Source of the DNA: Liriodendron chinense
Taxonomy: Eukaryota; Streptophyta; Magnoliopsida; Magnoliales; Magnoliaceae
NCBI GenBank assembly: GCA_003013855.2
Contig: ML058392.1
Span: 4,195,529-4,259,528 of the forward strand
DNA length: 64,000 nt
Reading direction: 5' to 3'
This document shows, in pieces, positions 1 to 10,389 of this stretch. Within the stretch, counting starts at the first letter, position 1. The number at the start of each line of letters is the position of its first letter. Under the pieces are notes generated by a model that did no database searches, was not told where the DNA came from, and saw only the letters and a list, made by a program, of their open reading frames with translations. Position numbers and translations under genes: made by a program.

Positions 1-67
1 AAATCGGCATCGGTCTTGATTGCTCAAATCAAGATCCGACGACACCGGACACTTTTTAAAAAAAAAC

Positions 68-128
<61 letters not shown>

Positions 129-620
129 TTTCCTGCACTCTCTTGTACAGTTTTGAGTCCGAAGACCTTAAACTACGTTGGGATCGACATCCCGAGAGAT
201 TGTCAATAAAAATCGGTGTCGGTCTTGTTTGCTCATATCAAGATCAGATGACTCCGGACATTTTCCAAAAAAAAAAAAATGTGTTTGCCCTATTTTGTAC
301 AGTTTTGTGGTCCGAAGACCTTAAACTACACTGGGATTAATTTCTCGGGGGACCTTTTCCTACTTTCAACTAAAAACTGGCATCGGCCTTAACCGCTAGG
401 ATCAAGGTTTAATAACCCGGATCATTTCCAAAAATACCAAAAAGATTTCAAGCTTTCCATAAAACCAGCATCAACTGCGTTTACCTGAGTTGAAGTCTGG
501 AACTTTTTCAAAACATAAAAAATTTTAGCAGCAATTTCAACTGTACAAACTCATCCACAGCGGTCCGAAGACCTAAAACTACACTGGGATTAACTTCTCG
601 GGGGCTTTCTTTCCTAACCT
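1..620. repeat. Degenerate tandem repeats in the gypsy 3' region
   Basis: Two motifs recur. One resembles AATCGGCATCGGTCTTG and starts near 2, 211 and 374. The other is GTCCGAAGACCTTAAACTAC, near 159, 310 and 563, followed by GGGATTAACTTCTCGGGGG-like sequence. Spacing is irregular (about 150-250 bp), so the copies have suffered indels, including growth of the AT microsatellite. Confidence 0.7.
72..125. repeat. (AT)n microsatellite
   Basis: An uninterrupted run of alternating A and T of about 54 bases. The apparent Ile-Tyr repeat protein read through it is an artefact. Confidence 0.97.
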
Positions 621-2159
621 GTTCTGGACATGGCTGACAGTTGATCGTACGGGTGTCTGGAATCTTTTAAACAGGTAAAGGCTGAGGCGGGCAGAACCCC
701 GCAACGCTGTTCATGTTAAACGCACTGTGATAGACAACCTTGATTTGGAAGTCGCTGTTGAATCTGACGGATGTTCCCTGTTCCTAAAACTCATGAAGGG
801 GATTAAGGCTGTTGGGAGGTGGAGCGTACCCTCACGGAATTGTGAGCAATGTAAGGCCCCAAACTGGATTGACTAAGGGAAATGTGAGGATGTGGCTCAT
901 TTTGTGGCTGAAGGAGTCCGTCGGACAATACGTGGTCTATGTGCATTGCACCTGAGGAACAGGCAACTTTGTGGGTATGTTGAATGAAAACCCTCAAAAT
1001 CTCCTCATCCAAAGATGTAAAACTACGGCACTTAACTGTGTGAGACTCGTCTTGCTCGCTGACGTAAAATGGATCGGGTGCCTTACCAGCATAGAAGCTG
1101 GAAATGGATGAAAATTCCATACCTTTTCCCTGCATTTCAGAAAAATCCAACAAAATACCAAAACATTGCAAAATATTTTTAAAAAATGTTTCCCTTGCTT
1201 TCAAGCCAAAAATTTTAAAAACACAAAAAATATTTCCTTTGTTTTCAATAACCGATCTCTATCCTGACCACTTAAGTAAAGATTCGGACCAAATATTTAC
1301 AAAAATCACAAAATTTGTCATTATCCCCAGCACTACACTTCAGGAGTCTCGAACTCCACTCTCTTCACAATTTGGGATGACGAATCCAATCGCCCGCAAA
1401 TTGGAATCTTGACCAAAACTGGCGACCAAGCACAATCTCAATCGCATTTATGCCCAGAAGAACATCTTGAAGTCAGATAACATCCTCGTACATTCTCATC
1501 AGCAAAGAAACAGCATCTTGGGACGATGGACCTGATCGACCACTGGTCGGTATCTTGACCAACCCGCTGACCAAACATCCGCATTGAAAAGAAAATCCTC
1601 AGGAAAGCACAACCCTGCAAGCAATAAGCTCAAAATTCTCTGCATCTCCAGCAAAAGCAAAATCATCAAACTGAAGGAGAATGAGCCAAACCATGCATTC
1701 ATCATGCATCTCCATACATCAGCATCCATCGCATCAATCATCATGTTTACCTGCTTTCAAAATAAAAGTCGGTTAGCCAAAGACCCCATAGGCATCCCTA
1801 GTGGAGGCACATGCAAACCAGATTTTAATTTCAAAAAGACAAAAAATATTCCTATTTGCAAATAAAAATCCCACAGAGTATCACTCCCCAGAGTGGGTAT
1901 CTTTTAAAAAATCCAAAAATATTTTCCCAGTAGAGCGTTCTACCTCCAAAACACCAAGAGATCTTCCATATCTCTGGGTAGGAGCCGACGCAAAAATCAA
2001 ATAAGATCCGATGTCTCGCGGTTTCCCCGGAGACCATCGGATCCAATGCACTCAGAGTACGGTCGAACTGAACTCCAGTGTCAGTGCGGTCGTACTACAT
2101 GCCAAGATACGAAAAGATGAAAGCAAAAAAGCTCGGTCAAAGAAACCATTTGAACAGGT
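621..2159. other. Gypsy non-coding spacer
   Basis: There is no convincing gene. Short ORFs occur on both strands (for example 803-1204 minus and 1584-1865 plus) but overlap each other, lack recognisable domains and have no codon-level coherence. AT-rich stretches alternate with ordinary sequence. I read it as part of the 3' non-coding region of the Tat/Ogre-like element. Confidence 0.5.
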
Positions 2160-3065
2160 GGAAACGATGAATTGTAACCCAAGTATCAAAATCAGCAGAT
2201 TGGGTGGAAAGAGTTCACCCACACATACCTAGGCGTGGATGCCTGAAGTAACTTGACTGAGTCCAAGTCGGTGTAATAGAATCTCGTAAGACTACATGAC
2301 GCAGGGCATCTAACCACTTTGACAGTCAAGCGAAACAAGTACTCCTGGAGTGATCCGAGAAAACATCAAACATCACACAATCAGTCTCAGGGTCAGCAAC
2401 CTCGTAAGACTAGCGACGCAGAGGCTCTGCTATACCTTTCTGATGTTAGTACCGATCGGGAATGGAAGGGTTGCGATTGGGTACCCAGGTTGCAGCAAAC
2501 TGCAGGGACAATCGCAACATTTTCTCTAAACTCCCGCCGTATGTGCGAGTTATCAATCTCCAAAAAATCAACTGACGTAGATACAAAGGACAACAAAGAT
2601 TCCAGACCACAATCGAGGAAAGAATGAATTGCAAACCAAGCATCAAAACCAGCAGATCGGGTGGAAAAAGTCCACCTGCACATACCTAGGCGTGGATGCC
2701 TGAAGTACCTTGACTGAGTCCAAGTCGGCGTAGTAGAATCCTGTAAGACTTCATGACGCAAGGCATCTAACCACTTTGATAGTCAAGAGAAACAAGTACT
2801 CCTGGAGTGATCCGGGAAAGCATCGAACATACAATCAATCATAGGGTCAGTATCCTCGACTACGACGCAGAGGCTCTGCTGTACCTTTCTAATGCTAGTA
2901 CCGATCAGGAATGGAAGGGTTGCGATTGGGTACCCAGGTTGCAGCAAACTGCAGGGACAATCGCAACGTTTTCTCCAAACTTCAGCGGTATGTGCGAGTG
3001 ATCAATTTTCAGACGATCAACTGGCACAGATGCAAAGGCAAGCAAAGATTTCAGACCATGATCTA
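2160..3065. repeat. Tandem duplication of about 450-457 bp
   Basis: Two adjacent copies (about 2160-2616 and 2617-3065) match over most of their length. For example CCTAGGCGTGGATGCC occurs at 2228 and 2685, GAAACAAGTACTCC at 2332 and 2789, and TTGCGATTGGGTACCC at 2471 and 2920. The offset falls from 457 to 449 through small indels. Confidence 0.88.
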
Positions 3066-3359
3066 TGAATGACCGGGTCAGAAGTGGGGTGTCCACTCGC
3101 TTTGGCATTCGGTTGCACGCAACCTCTGCCAAAGAGGGGCATCTGTAGACACCCCACCTTCGGCTACACTGTTGGTAGAGATAGCTGGATGAATGGAGAA
3201 CCATACCCCCAAATCCCAAGTCCAAACTCAGCCAAACTCACCCTTGTAAGCCCCAATCCATAGCCCAACTCAAGCCCGAACCCAGTCAACTCGCCCCTAA
3301 ACATCAGCCTGAAAAACCCCCCATAAAAAAAGCCAGTCAAAAAAATCCTAAAAAAGTTA

Positions 3360-3465
3360 AACTCACTGAGTCAACCCATCGAGTCAAATCACCGAGTCAA
3401 CCCGCCGAGTCAACCCGCCGAGTCAAATCACCGAGTCGACCCGCTGAGTTAACCCACTGAGTCCA
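3360..3465. repeat. Short GAGTCAACC repeats in LTR U3
   Basis: The motif GAGTCAAC(C) alternates with GAGTCAAATCACC about eight times upstream of the TATA box. Clusters of this kind in U3 often hold transcription-factor sites; here that is inference only. Confidence 0.75.
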
Positions 3466-3567
3466 AACAGCAGCCCCGAGGCATGTCCGTACCACGCGCT
3501 GGAACCCGAGGAGCGTCCGTACGGGCGGCCCTCAAAAATATTTACGGGTTCTGCCACTCTCCAACGC

Positions 3568-3575
3568 TATAAATA
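3568..3575 (+). promoter_or_regulatory. TATA box of the Tat-like LTR
   Basis: TATAAATA followed by a C-rich tract, inside the LTR and downstream of the U3 repeats: the expected place for the retrotransposon promoter. Confidence 0.65.
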
Positions 3576-3859
3576 CCCCCCGCCCCTTCTCATTTCAACA
3601 TCCCTCCGAAGCCATCCAGCCCGAGTGCGATCTGTCCTTCTACCCCTTAGCCCATTTCTCCACCAAGGAGAGCCCGAGTGAGAAGATCCTAGCCCTGGTC
3701 CAGCCCAGTCTGACCACTAGTCCAAGTCTCCCAAGCCATCTAAGTCTTGATCCAACCACTCGAAGCCAATCCTTGCGACACCTCCGTCCATCTAGCTAAT
3801 CTTTTTCAGCATCATTTCATTCGCATCTAGCATAAGTGCAACATTTACTTTCCTTCCAA

Positions 3860-4155
3860 CCCCCCCTGCTTCACTACAAGCACTTTGATTACTCAAACAC
3901 ACTGCATGCATCTCGCATAAAGCACCTGTCAGTTCGAGCGTATGCTCTGGGCTTGCCTGTTAATGGAAACCTACCCATCAGAAACTCTTACTGTTCAGAC
4001 CCGCATTCATACTTTAGTCACTATAAGCACCTTGATATTCAAACACAGCATGCATCTCGCATAAAGCACCTGTCAGTTCGAGCGTATGCTCTGGGCTTGC
4101 CTGTTAATGGAAACCTGCCCATCAGAAACTCTTACTGTTCAGACCTGCATTCATG
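3860..4155. repeat. Tandem duplication of about 154 bp inside the LTR
   Basis: Two near-identical units share the stretch from CTCGCATAAAGCACCTG through CAGAAACTCTTACTGTTC. The shared motif TCTCGCATAAAG occurs at 3911 and 4065. Confidence 0.88.
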
Positions 4156-4415
4156 CATCATGTCATCTATGAGAATATACGAGGATTAAAACAGATTTTC
4201 AAGTATTAGTTCAATTCTGTGAAGTAGAGACCGTACTTCGGTACGGGCAGTGTGTGGGGTGCTTAACCTCTTCCCACCCTGTAACCGTGATCCCTTTCAT
4301 CGAATCTCTGGCCGCAGATAAAAAGGAGTCATTTTAAAGGAAGGAATCTTCGGATCCCCTTCTCTAACGTTTCTACAGGGTCTAGCCGACTGTAGATTTA
4401 AAGTAACTGGCTAGT

Positions 4416-4700
4416 GGCGACTCTGGTCTTATATAAACTCATTTAAACACATCAAGCTTAACAAGACAACCAAACAAAGCCCTCGAGAACGAGGCAAGCC
4501 AGTGGCACAAACGGCAATTCGCACTCATACACCTCTTCTTTCTTTTTTCCGAAAGGGAAAGGGAGAACGTCGCGTGGGAGCTCGGAACGGCGAGGGTCCA
4601 CAGGTGAATGCTTATGTGTGGATTGCTTTCATCTTGTTTACTTGTTTGATTTCGCATTGCTCTACGCGTTTCAGCTTCCGCTTTCGGTGCCGGTTTTTCC
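4416..4700 (+). mobile_element. Tat-like leader (5' internal) fragment, truncated
   Basis: Sequence after the LTR includes a GTGGGAGCTCGG ... GAGGGTCCACAGG block that I recognise as Tat/Ogre leader-like. It is replaced near 4700 by a minus-strand copia coding region, so the element is truncated by a recombination or insertion junction. No gag start is present. Confidence 0.45.
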
Positions 4701-5320
4701 AACATTTTCTTATGGCAACTTCTTATTTGTTTGCCAACTTGACATAAGCTACATACTTTGTTTTCTTTCTTGCTTAGTTTGGGTAAGTCACGTAAGTGAT
4801 CTCTTTTACTCAATTTATATAAATCTCTAAAGTTCACATATCCAAGTCATTGATGCCAAAGTTTAGATTCATCAAGTTGGGCCATGTAACATGAATATTT
4901 CATTGAGCAACTTTGATCAATTATATAGCAATTTTCAAAGGTCCTGCGACCATGTAAAATTACATCTCCTAAATTATTCAGAATTTCACATCCGCAATCA
5001 GAAAATTTAACACTATGATTATTGTCACAGATTTGTGAAACACTAAGCAAGTTATACTTTAAATTATTAACATATAAAACATTTTTAAACAAAGGAAGAT
5101 TAGGGAGTTGAACATTACCTTGCGCAATGATTTTACAATGGCTACCGTCTTCGAAAGTGACAGCGCCTCCATCAATCTCGTTGATGTTTGATAATATACT
5201 TTTGTCACCTGTCATATGTCTTGAACAATCACTATCCAAGTACCATTTAGAATGGCTACTGGCTTTGAAAGTAGTGTGGATCACCAAACATTTGTTTTTA
5301 GGAACCCACTTCATAATGGT
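4700..5320 (-). pseudogene. Copia protease / GAG-pre-integrase fragment
   Basis: Minus-strand reading shows a Ty1/copia aspartic protease active-site region in the form LDSDCSRHMTGD, where the family has D-S/T-G-C; the active-site Gly is Asp here, so the protease would be inactive. It is followed by the GAG-pre-integrase motif, including LYVNNLKYNLLSVSQ and a KLWHQ stretch. A stop follows, and the frame resumes with a Cys-x2-Cys-x-G-K-Q motif. The rest of pol (integrase, RT, RNase H) is missing because the sequence switches to Tat-like DNA near 4700. Confidence 0.82.
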
Positions 5321-6110
5321 TTTGGACAGGTGGATCCTTCTTTCCTTGAGGAGAATGAGACACTTGTTTTTCTTTTCTCCTACTTTGTATCAAGAGTTCT
5401 TTGAGTAGGTCAATGATTCTCAGTATAAGTGAAGAAAAATCATCTTTGTTGTTGGCTGAGATTTTCAAAGTCTTTTGAAAAGGTTTTGAATTTTTGGAAA
5501 TAGACTTTTTAAAATCTTTCTGAATTTCATTCTTGGAATACTAAAATTCACTTTTTGCAAAGATGGTAGGTGATGTTATTGGCTTTGGTTTGAACTTGTT
5601 ATAGCCAAGACCTGACTTATCACCATAAGGTCTGGAAAAGTGAAGAATCTCTTCTATTATGTCTTTGGATTTTTCAGAATTCTTCGACTTCTTAAGAATG
5701 AGTAAATCAGATTTTAAAGAGTTAAAATCAGTTTAAAGTTTTTTGAAATCTTCATTTCTAATTTTCAAGTCTAGTTTACATTTTTCAAAACAATCAAAAA
5801 AATGAGATTTTTCTAAAATACATTTGTCAAGTTCAGATTGCAATTCATCACACATTTTCTTTGAAACTCTAAGTTTGAATGCAATCTTATAACTTTCCTT
5901 GTATAGGCATTGTAAGCTTCTTGAAGATCTTCTTCATTTTTAGATTCACTTTTGGATGTCTCATATCCAGAGTTATCATTGTCTTCAAAAGGAGAAATCT
6001 TGGCAATGGTCATAAATGCATTCTAAATTTTTTATTCATCTTAACCTGATTCATCGAAATCTGAATTAGATTCAGATTCTCATGAATCATTCTAAGTTGC
6101 AACCATTCCT
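5320..6110 (-). pseudogene. Copia gag-pol linker region, decayed
   Basis: Minus-strand segment between the zinc knuckle and the protease. It holds broken frames rich in Lys, Ser, Glu and Asp (for example 5813-6013) and a KSGLGYNKFKPKP-like stretch that often precedes the protease in this copia group. It has several stops and no independent gene. Confidence 0.5.
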
Positions 6111-7050
6111 TTCTTCTTTGATTTTTTCTTTTTGGGACAATTTGCAGCTAAGTGCCCATAACCTGAACAGTTGAAGCATTGCGTATCCTTGGTTTTAATT
6201 TTTCAAAAACCTGATTTACCTTTCTTCTTTCCCAAAAGTGTTTAATCTCAAATTTCTTTTTGTTTTTGAAAATCTTGTAAAATTTCTTAGCCAACAATGC
6301 CATATCATCCTCATCTTCTTCATTATGTGAATTTTCATTTATTGAAACAAATTTTAAAGATTTGAGAGCAATGGACTTACTCTTAGGACCTTTGAAAGTC
6401 AATTCATATGTTTGAAGGGATCTAACTAATTCTTCAACTTTCATTATATCAGTATCACTCAATTCTTGAATAGCAGTGACTTTGGAATTGAATCGATCTG
6501 GTAGAGATCTTAGAATTTTAACACAGACTTTGCTTTCTGGAATACTCTCTTCAAGACCCCACATAGAATTCACTATATCATTGAATTTTGTATAGAAGTC
6601 CATAAATGTTTCATTTTCATCCATCCGGATTTCCTCAAATTTGGTTGTGAGGAGTTGGATTTTAGACTTCTTTACAATATTAGTGCCATCATGGGTCATT
6701 TCTAGTATATCTCAGGTTTGCTTAGCTGATTCACATGAAATAATTCTTTTGAATTCATCAAGTGAAAGAGTGCAAGTTATAGCATTCAATGTTTTAGCAT
6801 TTGCACTATTTTCATTTTTTTGAGTAGTGGTCCATAGGTTATAAGCTACTCGTCTCATAGATTTAATTCTATCATCATCTGTTACTTCAATAAGTGGAGG
6901 TGTTCAATTTATTAATATGGTTTGCCACACACTTTCATCCATGGATCTTAGAAATATCCTCATTCTAGCTTTCCAATAAGAATAGTTAGTACCATCAAAA
7001 GGAGGTGGCCTAGAAACAGATAAGCTTTCAAATTTAGATATATTACAGCT
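6110..7050 (-). pseudogene. Copia gag (UBN2-type) with zinc knuckle, broken
   Basis: Reading from about 7050 leftwards: an N-terminal copia gag motif (PPPFDGTNYSYWKARM), then a UBN2-like gag core (6148-6699, with TFMDFYTKFNDIVNSM and SLPDRFNSKVTAIQE), then a CCHC zinc knuckle of the form C-x2-C-x4-H-x4-C at about 6135-6180. Stops occur within the N-terminal part and a frameshift lies before the knuckle, so no full gag is produced. Gag would form the virus-like particle and the knuckle would bind element RNA. Confidence 0.82.
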
Positions 7051-7093
7051 CCGGATCTAACTCTTTAGATTAAAAATCCACAAAAGAGGAAAC

Positions 7094-7109
7094 CTGCTCT
7101 GATATCACT
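7094..7109 (-). other. Copia primer-binding site (tRNA-Met type, mutated)
   Basis: On the minus strand TGATATCAGAGCAGG follows two bases after the LTR end. The usual copia site begins TGGTATCAGAGC, so this is the initiator-Met type with a substitution. It fixes the element orientation as minus. Confidence 0.75.
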
Positions 7110-8090
7110 TGAAAAAAGATGGAGCTATAAATGTTCTAAAGTGGGGGTGAATAGGACAACTCAATTCAATTATGCTTCTTGCAATTTTAAAATAAATCAG
7201 AGTATCAATCACAAGACTCGCAAGAATAAATATGCAATTAACCAATCTAAAAGTAAATAGAGATCAATATGAAAACCTTGGATTAAATCGTAGGACAACC
7301 TTTCACTTAGAGATTAAGTAGTACAACCTTCCACTTAGCAAACTAAATAGGACAACCTTATATCACTTAGAAATCTAAGTAGGACAACCTTATGTCACGA
7401 TTTAAGGATTCATAAACAATCAAATACATAAAAAGATAAACAAGAAAGCAATCACCACAACACAAAGAGTTATAGTGGTTCGGTGCTAAAAACAACTTGC
7501 ACCTACTCCACTCACAAAATTACTTCTCCTTGTAATTTTGGCTTTCCAGTATATAAAGGTTTTCACAGGTTCACCTTTAAAACCTGATATAGAGATTGTG
7601 ATTTTCACAGGCTTATCACAACAAAACCCTGAAGTGATTTTCACAAGCTAATCACTAACCTTAAGTGATTTTTACAGGCTATTCACTAACAACCTGAGTT
7701 GAGATTTTCACTAGTTATCTCAAATAAAATCCAAAAGTATGGAAAGATATTACCGTTCTTCTTGTAAAAGATGATGAAGCTTAACAGAGGTTAAGCTTTA
7801 ATGGTACAGTGATCCGATCTTTGAAGAAGATAAACCAATATAGCTCGAACAAGATGGATCTAGGAATTTCTAAAGAGAGTTTCCCTAAAAGCTGCAATTT
7901 CAGTTCTCCTATCTCTAATATGAGAATGATCTTGTCTTTACACAATCAAAATAAATGAGAAGAAAACTGAGATAGCCATAAAATAAAATAGGAATTTAAA
8001 ATAAATAGTTAGACTATAATGGAGAGCTTTTTCACCAAAGAGATAGTATTTACGTGTTTTTTTCTTAATGAAAAATAGAGAGAAGAAAGC

Positions 8091-8100
8091 TCTATTTATA
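8091..8100 (-). promoter_or_regulatory. TATA box of the copia LTR
   Basis: On the minus strand TATAAATAGA is followed by a CT-rich leader. It lies inside the LTR downstream of the U3 repeat cluster. Confidence 0.6.
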
Positions 8101-8189
8101 GTAACAAAGTTAGGTCTTCGCCTGACCTAAGATTCAACTGTTTTATCCCAACGGCTATTAGTTTTCATAGGATAAGAATCTGTTCAAAC

Positions 8190-8470
8190 TTCAGCTGACC
8201 CGAGTGTCGGTTCGGCTAGCCCGAGTGAGCTTCGGCTGACCCGAGACAGAGTCGGGCTGACTCGAGTTCCGAGTCCAGAAAACAGTTTGGAATCTGAAAA
8301 CTTGACCGAAGTTTCTTTAGTTGACCAAACCCTGTTCGGCTGGCTGAACACAAGGTCAGGCTGACCAAACATTTTCAGAATTTTACAATAAAGCTTGCTG
8401 GAAACTTGACCGAAGTTCTCAAGCTGGCCGAAGATTCTTGGGCTAACCAAACACAGGGTTAGGCTAGCCG
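8190..8470. repeat. TTCGGCTGACCCGAG-type repeats in copia U3
   Basis: About eight degenerate copies of TTCGGCT(G/A)(A/G)CCCGAG and the related GGCTGACCAAAC lie upstream of the LTR TATA box. The 88-residue minus-strand ORF through them (8184-8450) is a by-product of the repeats. Confidence 0.75.
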
Positions 8471-8765
8471 AATTTATTGAAATGTGACTTTTTCAAAGTG
8501 ATTGGAGTTATTAACTAAAAATTCATATGAAAACACCTAACCTAGGGTCATCCCTATGATCAATATTACCTTAGCATATATGGTTTATCTTCGTAGCTTT
8601 GCCGCAACTTGTTGTAGAGTCGATAATCTTGATCTTAATGTGTTTGTTGAGGTAGATTCTTGTCTTCTCAAAGAACTTGGCTTGATCACACAACCTAATG
8701 TCTACGAAATTTGACAACTATACTGTGCTTAGCACTTTCATTTTGTGCTGAGCACTTACAGACCT

Positions 8766-10248
8766 TGAGTTGGATTTCCTCTATTCTTTTCGAGACTCAC
8801 TCGACTTCACATTCCTATTGTTGTCGTTGGTGCTCTTGGGTGGCAATGGATGAATCTTGATTTTCTTGCCCTCATGTATGAACGTATACACATTCAAGCG
8901 GTCGAGAATTGTGACATCTCGATCAAATAACCATGGCCTACCTAGGAGAATGTGACCTACGTCCATAGGTAACCTGTCACACCACAACATGTCTTTGTAT
9001 GAGCCGATTTGGATGGGGACTAGACATTGCTGGGACACTAGCATAGAAGATTTGTCAACGCATGAAAAATTGTAGGGTTGAGGATGTGGGACTGACTTTT
9101 AGCCCTAGTCGAGTGATTGTGTTAGGTGAAACCACATTGATATAACTTCCACTATCCACGATGAGTTTACAATTCTTGTCACCGCTTTTGATGAAGGTGT
9201 AGAAGATAGTGTTCCTGCGCCAATCATCACTTTCCTTGGCTTGTGCTAGAGCACATCTAACTACAGCTAGTGGAGTGGTTTCGACTTTTTCCTCTTCGTA
9301 GTCGTTAGCACCAACTTCAGGGTGGTACTCTTCCACTTCATAATCACCTATGTCATTCGCATTCTCATTAGATTCACCTATGACTAAGGCTCGTCCACGG
9401 TTCTTCATTGGACATTCATTTGCGATATGACCAACATTCCCACACTCGAAACATCACAATTGACTCCCCTTCCTAGGACCAGCATCAAGGATACATTTGC
9501 CATTTTCGTCCCTAGGCTTAGGCTACGCATTCGCCTAAACCTTGGGTTAACTACCAATGTTAGACTTAGTTCCCTGGGAAACCGTTCTAGCGTTAGACTC
9601 TCGGGACTCAAAGCGTCAAATAACAGGAGCTTTCAGGTATTGTTCCAGCTCTTGTACAACTTGGTACACGTCATCGAAGCCGGTAATAGGGCGAGTCAAT
9701 AGCTCGCGCTAAAGATCCGACCGAAGATCCATCTTGAAACACGACAACATCATCAAGGGATCCTCTTGGATGTCACATTGCATCATATATTCTTCAAACT
9801 TAGTGATGTATTCAGCGGCTAACATTGACCCTTGGTGTAAGGACTACCATCGGTCAAGGAGCTTCTGTCGGTAGGAGAGAGGGAGGTACTTCTCCTTCAA
9901 CAACTCCTTCATCTCCACCCAATGTGCGATTGGGGCTCCCCTGGCCCTATCAATTTTTCACTCCGTATTGGCCCAAAACATCTTAGCTTGACCCACAAGC
10001 TTCATTTTTTCAAAACGCACTTGTCGATTCTCTGACATATCATACCACTCAAAGTAGTGATCCATGTCAGCTAACCAGTCAAGGAATGCCTTCGGGTCAA
10101 GGCACCCATCAAAACTCAGGGCTTCCACTTTCACACTCTCAACACTCTGTCATCAGGATCATAATGATCCTGATGCTCGTATGTGGGTTGCGGATCTCGC
10201 ATGGGGTTTCTAGATCTAGAGCATACCTTTGTAGAGAAGATGATCATC

Positions 10249-10296
<48 letters not shown>

Positions 10297-10380
10297 CTGT
10301 GATTCTTCTAGTTGCTACTCTGGAAAGAAAAGCTCTAGCTTCGAAGGATGGATCACCAAGATTTTTATGGGACCCCACAA
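8766..10380 (-). pseudogene. Ty3/gypsy gag-protease remnant
   Basis: Minus strand, N to C. The gag core begins near 10125 with FDGCLDPKAFLDWLADMDHYF and runs through KMKLVGQAKMFW and YLPLSYRQKLLDRWQSLH (about 9860-9960), the Retrotrans_gag family. A degenerate zinc-knuckle and linker region follows near 9405-9460. An aspartic protease covers 9055-9408, with FIKSGDKNCKLIVDSGSYIN (active site V-D-S-G), and 8781-9044, with GHILLGRPWLFD. Stops and frame changes separate the blocks, and RT, RNase H and integrase are absent. The copia LTR abuts the protease end at 8760. Confidence 0.85.
10252..10298. repeat. (CT)n microsatellite
   Basis: About 47 bases of CT dinucleotides, with one interruption at the end, inside the 5' part of the gypsy gag remnant. 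Confidence 0.95.
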
Positions 10381-10389
10381 TCTAGGAGA

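Larger units (their letters stand above)
1..3143 (+). mobile_element. Tat/Ogre-like gypsy retrotransposon, 3' internal non-coding region (partial)
   Basis: This is the non-coding tail that precedes the LTR starting at 3144. A purine-rich polypurine tract (AAAGAGGGGCATC, about 3131-3143) abuts the LTR start TGTAGACACCCC, the usual order at the 3' end of a plus-strand LTR retrotransposon. No gag or pol domain is visible; the ORFs here are short and overlap on both strands. The stretch consists of degenerate tandem repeats at 1-620 and 2160-3065. The element continues beyond the left edge. Tat/Ogre assignment rests on the LTR start and on the long repeat-rich region before the 3' LTR, typical of that lineage. 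Confidence 0.65.
3144..4415 (+). mobile_element. LTR of Tat/Ogre-like gypsy element
   Basis: Starts with TGTAGACACCCCACC directly after a polypurine tract. A TATA box lies at 3568-3575, followed by C-rich sequence. The U3 part carries short GAGTCAAC-type repeats at about 3360-3460. The 3' boundary is uncertain. GTGGCGACTC near 4409 resembles the LTR/primer-binding-site junction of Tat elements, and the later stretch near 4595 (GAGGGTCCACAGG) also looks like Tat leader sequence. With 3' internal sequence to its left and leader sequence to its right, this LTR is shared between two element units. Confidence 0.65.
7110..8760 (-). mobile_element. 5' LTR of minus-strand copia element
   Basis: In minus orientation it starts TGTAAGTGCTCAGCAC (8760) and ends ...TTTTTTCA (7110), about 1651 bp. 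It is bounded by the primer-binding site on the inner side and by gypsy sequence on the outer side. Repeated GATTTTCACAGGCT-like units at 7560-7710 and a minus-strand TATA box at 8091-8100 fit a long SIRE/Tork-like copia LTR. The partner LTR was lost with the truncation near 4700, so no TSD can be tested. Confidence 0.75.

Noticed and set aside
20..340. 106-residue ORF with a poly-Ile-Tyr stretch
   Set aside because: Produced by the (AT)n microsatellite; the same occurs at 11481 and 60017.
803..1204. 133-residue minus-strand ORF
   Set aside because: No recognisable domain, overlaps a plus-strand ORF, and lies in repeat-rich gypsy non-coding DNA.
8184..8450. 88-residue minus ORF with LGLAEP repeats
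   Set aside because: Reading frame through the U3 repeats of a copia LTR; no coding evidence.
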